From positions 124,001 to 188,000 of the forward strand of contig NC_061806.1 in the NCBI RefSeq assembly GCF_021462225.1: a stretch of DNA of 64,000 bases, read 5' to 3'. The position numbers and the translations under genes were made by a program. Under the pieces are notes generated by a model. It worked only from the letters and a program-made list of their open reading frames with translations. It was not told the DNA's origin and made no database searches. Below, piece by piece: positions 35,310-45,800 of this stretch (its first letter is position 1; each line of letters opens with the position of its first letter). This DNA comes from Girardinichthys multiradiatus. Lineage: Eukaryota; Chordata; Actinopteri; Cyprinodontiformes; Goodeidae.

Positions 35310-36057
35310 TATTCATATTCCTATTATTGTAGGTAGTAGTAGTAGAATAATTTATGTTTATATTTAAAAAGGGTCAAAATTGAGAAAGCACAAGACCCTT
35401 TAAGTTCAAATCCACTGTTTTAAAAATATTAAGCTTTGGTTTACCAAAAATAAAATGTAAATAATAGACTCAGAAAACAGGCATGTGTCACAGTTTTAAT
35501 ATAAATCTGTAAAAATGAGAAGTGCAATGGCAAACATGAAATAGAGTGATTGTATCATTTTAAAAAAAGGCAAAAAAAACAATAAAAAGATACACGACAA
35601 GTGAAATCCAACAGAACCATAGTCACTGTGTACATGAAACACATCAGATCATTTGTCACTGCACTCCAAAGATATCCACCTGGAGCTTGTCTCCTAAAGA
35701 AAAAGCTGATTAGAACCCTGCTTCTGAAAACCCAAAAACACGAACAATAAAAATCTGACGAATAAGAATCACAGCTTTCAATTTGTGACGCTTCAAACCA
35801 CAATCCTGACATCAAATTGCACTTTAAATACTGATCTGAGTGAATAAATATCAGTTCTGATAATACAGTACAATAACATAGCAATAGTGTATTAGAGCTG
35901 TCTTAATGGGGTTAACAGGAAAACTCAATTCATTCCAGCTGCTGTTGCATAACGTACAGAATTTGCATAATAGCACATAAATAAATTAACAAAGATGACG
36001 TCAAACAAAAGGGTAAAAAAGATTTACAAAACATACTGCATATCTAACATAGTGCTT
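35310..36057 (-). other. hivep3: probable hivep3 3' UTR or downstream flank
   Basis: This AT-rich stretch lies downstream of the hivep3 stop codon on the minus strand. Several minus-strand AATAAA-like signals exist (for example within 'atttatttata' near 36059), but the cleavage site cannot be decided. No coding sequence is recognised. Confidence 0.35.
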
Positions 36058-36206
36058 ATTTATTTATATATCTATATATCTATAGATATATAGATATCTA
36101 TATATATATCTAGATATCTATGTATCTATATATAGATACATACATATATATCTATAAATCTATATATAGATATATATCTATATATATCTACATAGATATA
36201 TATTAT
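36058..36206. repeat. TATATC/GATATA-rich microsatellite with palindromes
   Basis: About 150 bases are built almost only from 'atctatat' and 'atatagat' words on alternating strands, giving many short inverted repeats. It lies about 150-300 bases downstream of the hivep3 stop codon and is therefore probably in its 3' UTR. Confidence 0.85.
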
Positions 36207-36358
36207 TTAGATAATTACATAACAGCGTCATTCAGAAGTGGTGCTCAAGTGCTTTTGTGTTCTTGTTGACTCTAACTAGAGAGCTTTGGAATATTTCATC
36301 GTCACCTGGACTCTGTTTTTTTTTTTTTTTGCACTATCCCTTTAAACTCTCCCTCCTA

Positions 36359-36811
36359 TCAGAGCTGTTTCTGGGAGGAGGCAGATGAGTTTTGATCTTT
36401 AGTGTAAACATTCCTGTCTGTACGTTCTGTGCCTGTCCTAGAAGTCGATGGCTGCGGGACGGTGAGGCTTTTGTCTCCTGCAGGTGTTTGCTCTGCAGCT
36501 TGGGGGTTCTGTGGACCACCACGGATGCTGGCCAGCATCTCCTTGCGGGTGTCCTGCTGCTGCGGAACAGCAAGCTTTACCTTTGGAGCTTCACTCAGGA
36601 TACTGGAGGCTGTTCGACTGCCCACCAGGCTGTACAGAGGGAGGGTGGACCTGGGCTGAACCATGTGAATCCCCCCGATGGGGATCAAGAAGCTCAGAGT
36701 TCTGCTGGGCTGTTGGGAGTGCAGGGGGAGGTGGCTTAGGAGTTTGTTGGTTCCTTGAGGCCATGTGGCATGAGGACTGATGATCGGGATCAAACTGTTC
36801 TTTTCCCCCAA
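36359..36811 (-). CDS. hivep3: hivep3 last coding exon, conserved C-terminus
   Basis: The acceptor is 'tttttgtctttgtag'; the frame runs 150 codons to a TGA at 36359. It carries LIPIISPHATWPQ and then the HIVEP-typical LLSHLPLHSQQ...SFLIPIGGIHMVQ block, nearly the same as the human HIVEP3 C-terminal motif. A Gln/Ser-rich end follows that is shorter than in mammals. It joins in phase 0 to the exon ending at 38636. No lesion is seen. Confidence 0.85.
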   Translation of the reverse strand: MGEKNSLIPIISPHATWPQGTNKLLSHLPLHSQQPSRTLSFLIPIGGIHMVQPRSTLPLYSLVGSRTASSILSEAPKVKLAVPQQQDTRKEMLASIRGGPQNPQAAEQTPAGDKSLTVPQPSTSRTGTERTDRNVYTKDQNSSASSQKQL

Positions 36812-39800
36812 CTACAAAGACAAAAATGTGAAAGCACAACAGCAATGGGAGATTTAGGAAGAAGAGTTCAGAAAAGGATTAAAAGGAATAAAGCTGGCTT
36901 TCAAACTGATTTTACTCCCACATTTTCACACAAAACAACTACAAATCCCTGTGTATTGATGGAATTTCTTGTGATAAATCAACACAAAATCAAGTATAGT
37001 TGTGAAGTGTAAGAAAAAATGTTAAATGGCTGGCATGTATTTTTATTTAGTCACAACTTTTACAAAACATCTCCCCTCAATGTTCTCTAACAAACCTCAC
37101 AGGCTCTCGCAGAACAGCTCGATCTATACCAAGATTAAATGACACACTAGGTGACTACTGAAAGCAGATGATTGCACCAGGTTTTATTTAGGGGTATCTT
37201 TAGGTTTGTCTCCACTTCCAATTCACAACTAAACACTATCTTGTGTTGATCTATCGCTTAAAGTGGACCTAAAGCCGATGTAAAAGAATAACACCGCCCC
37301 CAGAGAAATTTTGAAAAAAGAGACACTGAGGGGCGTGGCCAAGTGCGGGGATAAGCAGAGGGGTTTAGCGGGGGTGTGGTCAGGAGGACAAGGGAACGTG
37401 GCAGCTAGCTTAATCTGACATATTTAAACATGGAGAGTGAGCAGAGCGACGCTGGTAATTTCACCACGAATAGATCTTTTGAGGTGGACGATTTTTCACC
37501 CCTCTCATCACTGGAGGTTGAGGGAGGCTTTATAGAGCACAGTGGGCCTAAGCCTTATCAGTTTGAGTCAATGGCCCAAGGCACTGACTCAGCGATGCCT
37601 GAAGCCGGCACTGCCAGCCAGTGGAGGACAGAATGGGTCCGGTTTCTGAGTGTTTACCAGTGAGAAGTTAGCAGCATCATTGCTAACATGGACCACATTC
37701 AAAGAAGTAACACTTTCAGAAAGTTTACATTTACATTTACATGTAGATTTATATTATCTCAAGTAAAGCATATGATCAAAGGAATAAAGCATAAAATGTT
37801 ATGATCCATGCTCGTAGTTCAAACTTCTCACTCACTACGGGGGCATGTGTCTATATTTATACCCAAACATGGGGCTGTGACATAGACATGTACCTAACCT
37901 TTAGGACAAATATTACAGAATTAAAAAAGTTTACATGAAAATTAAAATAATAGCTCAGTAACATTAAGATAGAATGCTTAAGGCCCAATTTATACAGTTT
38001 ATCTGCGAAAAAACGTTGTTTTGGGGTTTAGTTTCACTTTAAAATCCCCAACAATTTGGGATTGTAGTGTGACAACATTAAAGGGCTAAGAAGTATTTTG
38101 TAACCCACTGTATATGAGTTTGATGAGAAAGTAATGAGGTGCCATCATGACAAATTCATGATATTCCTGTTTTTTGTTTTCATCTCCTCCCTGCGGTTCT
38201 ATTCGTTCACTTGCTTCCCATTTTACAGTTGGCTGCCCAGAGAAAACATGTTGGGTCTATTTCTAAGCTCGTCCATTTTATTTTGAGATCAGAAGCTGCA
38301 GGTTTGGTTTGACTGATATAAAACATGAGAGTTGCCTTTCCTTCCTTTTCCAATAAATGTGACTTTAAATAACCTCAGATGTACCAGCCTATCTATATTT
38401 GCTCTACTTGTTGACTTACTGGGATTTAACTGAGCCACACAACATTGGCAGTGTTAGCCAAAAGAGCATTTATTTTAAGCTCAGCTAAACTCACAGAAGT
38501 TGATGCAGTCACAGGTGAAAGATGGCTGTGGTTTGGAAGAAAACCACAGGTAATTATAGACTATTCTAAAGATGTGAATGCAAAAAGCAAAACAATGGCA
38601 GGGTTTTCTTGTTATTTTTTGTTAAACTGACTCACCGGTATTGCAGCAGGCCATAGGTCCTTTGGCTGAGAACAGGTTGGACACTGAGCAAATCGACCAG
38701 CTGGGCAGCCTGGAAGCCCAGAAGAGTCCGATCCCTCGGTCTGGGCCCTGACTGGAGATGCTGCTGTGTTCAGCACCAAGGAGACAGGACACGTGGATGG
38801 AGAGACGGATGAAGGAGGTCCAGGGGACTGGTGTGGCTTGGGTGATGGGCTGCAAGGTGGAGATGGTACCCTTCCTGAATTTGGAGATGGAGTGCATGGA
38901 GTGTGGGAGGCTCCAGAGGATGTTGATGCAGAAGTGTTGAGGCGTCTGCGGGCAAACAGGGCCCTCCTGGCACTGGCTGAGCTCTTCTTCGTAACTTCCT
39001 TTGTGGTGAGTAATAGGGATGAGCTGCATGTGTACTCCATCAGTCGGTCTTCTGCTTGAGCTTTTTCACTGTTATTGTGGGAACTTTTAGCTACTGTGCA
39101 CCTTCTGCCGTCATCATGTCTGCCAGGCTTATGTGTGCCATCATCATCTTCATGAGAAGCATCTTTGACCAGATCACAGCACTGGAAATCCTTCTGTTGA
39201 TCTGGATTAGCTAGTTGGTCTTTGAAAGCTCCTACAACACAAACAAAGAAATATTATGCCATTTAGTTTTCTGTTTAATTTTTATACACCAATCAAAAGT
39301 GTTATGAATGTCCAGTGTGCTGAGTCTTCATAACCACGCTGGATAAAACTCTGGAAATCTTTGTGCCAAAGTTATTTAGGCTGTAAGTAGTTATTTGCAT
39401 TTATAAAGTGCCTTGCAAGAGTATTCACACCACTGTACTGTTTCTTATTTTGTCACAATAAAACCATAAAATTCTATGTATTTTATTTTAATCTGTACAA
39501 AGCAGCTGATTCCACTGAAATGAAATGTCAATTTTTTAATTATAAGAACTTCTCATGCATCTCTTTCAGTCCCCAAACAATAGCTTGCAGAACCACCTTT
39601 CACTGCAGTTATAGCTGCACGTTTTTTGGGTTGTGTTTCTACCAGCTTTGCACAACTAGAGACTGCAATCTTTGTTTACTCATCTTTGCAAAACAGCTCA
39701 AAGTTAGCCAGACTGTATGGAGAACATCCTTGAACATCGGTTCTTAAATATTGCCACAGATTCTCAATTGGATTTATGTCTGGATTTTGCCTGGGGCATT

Positions 39801-42800
39801 TAAACAAATGAATAAGCTGTGATCTGAAGAAAAGGTTTCCCATAGCATGATCCTGCCACCGACATGCTTTGCAGTGAGGATGGCATGTCCAGGGATATGT
39901 GCAGTGTTAGGGTTTTGCCTTTGGACCATACATTTAATTTTTTGTCTTATCTGAGCAGACCACCTTTTTCCACGTTTACTGCGTCTCCTGGCTTTATGCT
40001 CAGTATGAGGGATTTCCATGTTAACAACATGGTCCACTGTCGCTACATGCTTGTTCAGGAGGACTGACTGCAAAGTTGGTGACTCAATGCAATCAGCTGG
40101 GTTTCCTTAGATAGGAAACATTTTACCGATTAGCATAACAAACTGAACTTTGACTGCATTGCTTTATAAATAGAATCACACTGAAATGTATGTAATTGAC
40201 TTTAAATGTATCTGTATGATTGGATTAAATAAACTATTTCTGTATATAAATTGGATTTATTTTGTGTAAAGTCCCTCCAGATGACATTAGTTGTAGATCA
40301 GCGCTAAATAGATAAACTGATATGAATTGAACTGGCCTGTGACAAACTGGAAGCATGGCCTTTTTTTTTTTTAGTGTTCCTTCAATATTGGCTTTCTTCT
40401 CAACTGTATATCTCTAACAGACTTCTGAGGCTTTCACAGAATAGCTGGATTCACACTTAGATGAAATAGGACACAGGTGGACTGATGATGAGGTGACTTC
40501 TAAAGACAGTTGGTTTCACTGGATTTTATTTAGGGCCTTTAAAGATAAGGGAGTTGAATACAAGCCCACTACACTTTTCAGAGTTTAATTTCTCAGACAT
40601 TTTGAAAACCATGTAGGATTTCCCTTCCACATCACTATTAGGTTTTACTTTATGTTGGTCTGTCACATAAAATTGTGATAAAACACTGAGGTTTGTGGTT
40701 GTAATGTTGACAACATGTGGAAAAGTCCTAGGGGTATGAATACTTTTGCTGAGCATTATGTAGCTACTTCACAGAACCCATTTCCAAATACATGCAAGTG
40801 TTTAAATGAATTATTATGAAAATAATAATAAAAAGGTAAATGTATTCTCTATGACTAATAAACGTAGAAACAGCAAAATGGACTACGTCATTAACATAAT
40901 AGAACAAAACAAACCTCTATGTGTGTCCTTATGGTGACTTCCGTCTTCTTCACATACCTCAGGTTTCAGGTGCTCATCAAGCCTCACTGAAAACACCACA
41001 GAGCAGCTCTTTATACAGCTACTGTGGACAAACACAGGATCAGCAGAAGTTTCCCTGTTTCCTATCTTACCTGGAGCTTTCAGAGTGCTTCCACACAGAT
41101 TACAGACAGATGTCTGGGATTCTTCTGAGACCACAACAGGATTCCTGGATTCACTCTGGCACTTCCTGTCACATTCACCACACACACCTCCGGGCTGGGA
41201 CTGTGATCTGTAGGTGTGGAAGATCAAGAAGGTTTAGTTGGCCCTTCAGTGTTTCTTTTGTGATGTTTCACCTTTAGGAGTGATGGAAGCAGAGGGGCTG
41301 CAAAACGTCTGCACCTGTAAGCAAGGATTTAATATCTTTATCAGTCAACTGTGAGCATGTTACCTGTTTGGCCTTCACTAGACATGGATCTTACACTGTG
41401 GCAGTGGGTCCACCCATCTGTGTACACTAAGGGTCTCTCAGCAAGGCACCCACTTTAGCTTCAACAGACCAGCTTTCATAAACCAAAGAAATCAGTGCCC
41501 CACCCACCACTGACTTAAACCCCGTTCACACCTCACGCCACCTCCGAGTCCAAACAAGAAGGAGTCTACGATATGGCTCAAGGTCCAGGGGTTAGCTGGA
41601 GGCAGCCAATAAAAACAGGCCAGCCAGGGAGGGAAACCCTGCTCCAGACCAGACCAAACCTGCTGCTCCAAAAAAAACGATGGAAAAACAGAAAGTAAAA
41701 AAAAAATACCCATGACAAACAATGGTTCTGGTCATGATCGGCTGTTTTTTCTGCTATTTTCACTTCAGGTTGTGTGGCTGGAAAACTCAGCAGGTATCAT
41801 AAAACGGGGCTTTTGCATCTCATTAAACTTTTGGGTGAAGGAAATACACTTTTTTCCTTCATTCCTGAACACCATACTCCTCTGCTGTAAGGAACCTGTA
41901 CACATAGGCCGCTCACGCTGAACACATCAGACTAGATGGTAGAAAAAGAAAACAGTAACATTTGGCGGCCTTGCTGCCTCCGTTTTGTCTTTTTGCACCT
42001 CAGACAGACTGAACAGACGGAGATAAGATAAAGCGAGCGGGTATGAAGGATGAGGAAGGCTGCACTGAGTGGCAACATGAGTCACTACATGGCTTTATGC
42101 ACAAGCACTCACATCAGAACCCAACATTTGCAGATGGCATCTCTGTGCACTCCCTGGTGTCATATCGCTGCAGTGTTTATTTCTGATAGGTATTCTAACA
42201 CATAAAACAAGATATATACTCCTCCAACAAAAAGGATAACTAGGTGGGTATGTGTAGAAGTAAGAATACTGCGGTTCATCTGATTCCTGCTGTGGTTCTT
42301 CCCTGGGACTGGAAAGTTAATGAATTCTGTTATTGCTAAGGCCATTCACAAAAATTTTCCTTTTTGCACAACAGACCAATTAATGTCTTGCCGATAAGGT
42401 AAAAGATACTAGAAAATCTCGTTGCTTAATGGGTAAGCTGGGTTTATCAGGGTGGTGTTCCCTGACTTATGGAAAGAAGTTGACATAGTTAACCGTAACA
42501 TTCACTTGGAAAAGTTATTAGGCATCAGTGTTTCAACAGAGTTTGGTGTCTTTTGTCATATTCCCAAAGCAGTTAAAATTGTAAATCCAATTCTCTTCAG
42601 CATGTAACCTAATGAATCTTCTTCTTTGTGTGCAATGAGATATTTAAATGTAAGTAGATGTAACCAATGTGGAAGAAGTTTTAGGTAGGTTAATAGATGT
42701 TGTGGGATGGGTTAGTAGGTTGTCCCACAGTATAAATATCTAGGTTTGTGTTTTATGAAAACCTACCACTTAGAAGCCAAATACAGAGGCTCTTAAAAAT

Positions 42801-45800
42801 ATACACACCCCTGTGAAAAGGTCGTTCTTTTGGGATGTAAAATAATGAGGTCCTTATAACTAAATTCAAAACATTTTCTAAAATTTTCCACATATATACT
42901 TTTTCATGAAAAATTCATCTGAGAAACACATTAATTTTAAGGGTGCAATAACTTTGTTACATAAATTTGTCAGTCATTTTCTACCGCTTATTCCATAGTG
43001 GGTCGCGGGGGAGCTGGTGCCTATCTCCAGCAGTCTATGGGCGAGAGGCAGGGTTCACCCTGGACAGATCGCTAGTCCATCACAGGGCAACACACAAACA
43101 ACCAAGCACACACTCATTCATACACCTAAGGGCAATTTAGAGTGACCAATTAACCTAACAGGCATGTCTTTGGACTGTGGGAGGAAGCCAGAGTACCCGG
43201 TGAGAACCCACGCATGCACGGGGAGAACATGCAAACTCCTTGCAGAAAGACCCCAGACCGGGAATCAAACCTAGGACCTTCTTGCTGCAAGGCAACAGTG
43301 CTACCACCGTGCAGCCTACATAAATTATAAATTATGTACAATTGTTGGAAGAAAATGTATTCAATTTAAGCATTCAGTCATCTTGAGTTCACATCTATTA
43401 TCAGTTATATTAAATCTGGTTCAAAGTTCAAATCAAGTTCTATGATTTAGAAAAAATATTAAATGATACAAAAATGTCTGTCAGGAGAAGGGTACACATT
43501 ATTCACATGTGATGGGACTATGAAGACAGTCATCAATAACTGAAAATATGAAACATGACCAAAAAAAATTGACCATTTCCCAGAAATAGTTGTAAAGACA
43601 AGACAGAGACTGAAGGAGCTCCAAACGTTCCCAACAAGTACCACTTCAGAATCAGAATCAGAATCAGAATCAGAATCAGAAAAGCTTTATTGCCAAGTAC
43701 GTTTTTGGACATACAAGGAATTTGTTTTGGCGTAGTCGGTGCAATACAGTACAAATTAAACAGTATAAACATATCTACAATATAATATAAATATATGTGC
43801 ACAGTTTTAAGTGAGTGAGAGTAAATATAGAGCAGTATAAGATGCAAGAGCAATACAACAGTGCAGGTGATCATTGTGCAAGTAAAGCAGTGCAAGTAAA
43901 GCAGGAGTCCAAGCTGAGCGTTAATGTAACGCATAGAGTTACAGGTTACAAGTGTCCTGTCAGCAAAAAAAGGGGGGGTGTGGGGGAAAGGGACAGTGTC
44001 AGGGTGGTTTCCGGGCTTTGTTAACCAGGCTGGTGGCAGATGGGAAAAAACTGTTCTTGTGGCGTGAGGTTTTGGTCCGGATGGACCGCAGCCTCCTGCC
44101 AGAGGGGAGAGTCTCAAAGAGTCTGTGACCGGGGTGGGAGGGATCAGCCAGAATCTTCCCTGCCCGCTTCAGGGTCCTGGAGGTGTACAGTTCCTGGAGC
44201 GACAGTAGACTGCAGCCAATCACCTTCTCAGCAGACCGAATGACACGCTGCAGCCTGCCCTTATCCTTGGCTGTAGCAGCGGCGTACCAGATGGTGATGG
44301 AGGAGGTGAGGATGGACTCAATGATGGCTGTGTAGAAGTGCACCATCATAGTCTTTGGCAGGTTGAATTTCTTCAGCTGCCGCAGGAAGAACATCCTCTG
44401 CTGGGCTTTCTTGATGAGGGAGCTGATGTTTGGCTCCCACTTGAGATCCTGGGAGATGATGGTTCCCAGGAAGCGGAAAGATTCCACAGTGTCAATTGTG
44501 GAGTCACAGAGGGTGATGGGGGCAGGTGGGGCTGGGTTCTGCCAGAAGTCCACAACCATCTCCACTGTCTTTAGAGCGTTGAGCTCAAGGTTGTTCTGGC
44601 TGCACCAGTCCAACAGATGGTCCACCTCCCATCTGTACGCAGACTCATCACCATCAGAGATGAGTCCGATCAGGGTGGTGTCGTCCGCAAACTTCAGAAG
44701 CTTGACAGACTGGTGACTGGAGGTGCAGCTGTTGGTGTACAGGGAGAAGAGCAGAGGAGAGAGAACACAGCCTTGGGGGGAACCGGCACTTGTGTTCAGT
44801 TGGAACATAACTAGCACATTTCCTCCAAAGAAAACATCCAGACTTAGCTAAACTCTCCCAAAACCATTTAGGAGATAGCATTACAGGTCTGATGGCACAA
44901 AACTGAACCGTTTGGGCCACAAGGAGCACTATGGACACAGTGAAACATGTCAGCAGTACCATCACGTTCTGGGGTTGTGTTTTTTCAGATGGAAGTGGGC
45001 TTTTCATCAAGGTGGATGATGTTATGAATTATTCCATATGCCAGCCATCTTGGGTTTCAAACTATATGTCTCTACTAGAAAGCTGAAGGGAAGAAGGGAT
45101 GTCCATTCAGAGAACTTTCATATAGTCTTATTTTTTCCCATCTCAAAAACCTCAGTAAAAAAAAAAAAGGTCCATACCAACCTAAGTTCAGTTTAGGAAA
45201 TTTTAGATTTATTACAGATTCATGTTCGAGGAGGGACGCAAAGACCTAATTTTACACATTGAATCTCTCTTGTATTAACAGTTGTAATTGCTGACTGAGA
45301 AGCTGGTTCAGTCCAAATCCTACAACTTAAAATCTTTGCATACAATATAAGAACAAGGTCTGCTAAATTTACGGGATTCTGCAGGTATTGCATATCCTTC
45401 TATGTCAGACTTTGGAGCTCCATTTTAAATCAGCAGAGAGAAGACATGCAAGAGCAGACTGTATGAAACCCCAAAGAAACACAACATGCACACAGCAATG
45501 TCTACATTATGTAGTTTCTCATATGAAATGATCAGTCTTCTTGATCAACTGCATGTTTGTTGTATATGTTTAGTTAAATGCAACACTGTCAGCGTTTTCT
45601 TTTTTTTTAATAGTGTGTTTATGACTGTTGCTTTAACCATCATGTTGGATGCTTACCAGTGTGAGGCACATGCATGCTCAGGAATAGGGATTGCTGCAAA
45701 GTTAACGACTCAATGCAGTCAGCCAGAGTTCCCTAGATAAAATACTTTTTTACCAATATAAACAATAAACTAAGTGTGACTGCATTGTTTTGAAACTAGA

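Larger units (their letters stand above)
36905..38112 (-). mobile_element. Tc1-like transposon copy in a hivep3 intron, internally deleted
   Basis: The left part has 'ttctctaacaaacctcacag', 'aggtgactactgaaagcaga' and 'ttttatttaggggtatcttt'. The right part has 'atttgggattgtagtgtgac' and 'ctaagaagtattttgtaacc'. All correspond in order to the right half of the other Tc1-like copies. The transposase half is missing, so this is a MITE-like derivative. A TTAA-flanked element splits it at 37262-38038. Confidence 0.55.
42785..45055 (+). mobile_element. Tc1-like transposon of a second family, split by a SINE and a Rex1
   Basis: The left end is 'ggctcttaaaaatatacaca' (42788). The right part (44840-45040) encodes decayed transposase on the plus strand, readable as VKHVSSTITFWGCVFSDGSG, i.e. 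the VKHGGGSxMxWGCFSxxGxG motif. Between them a SINE (42968-43317) and a Rex1 (43647-44787) are inserted, and the transposon resumes after each. It is non-functional. Confidence 0.6.
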
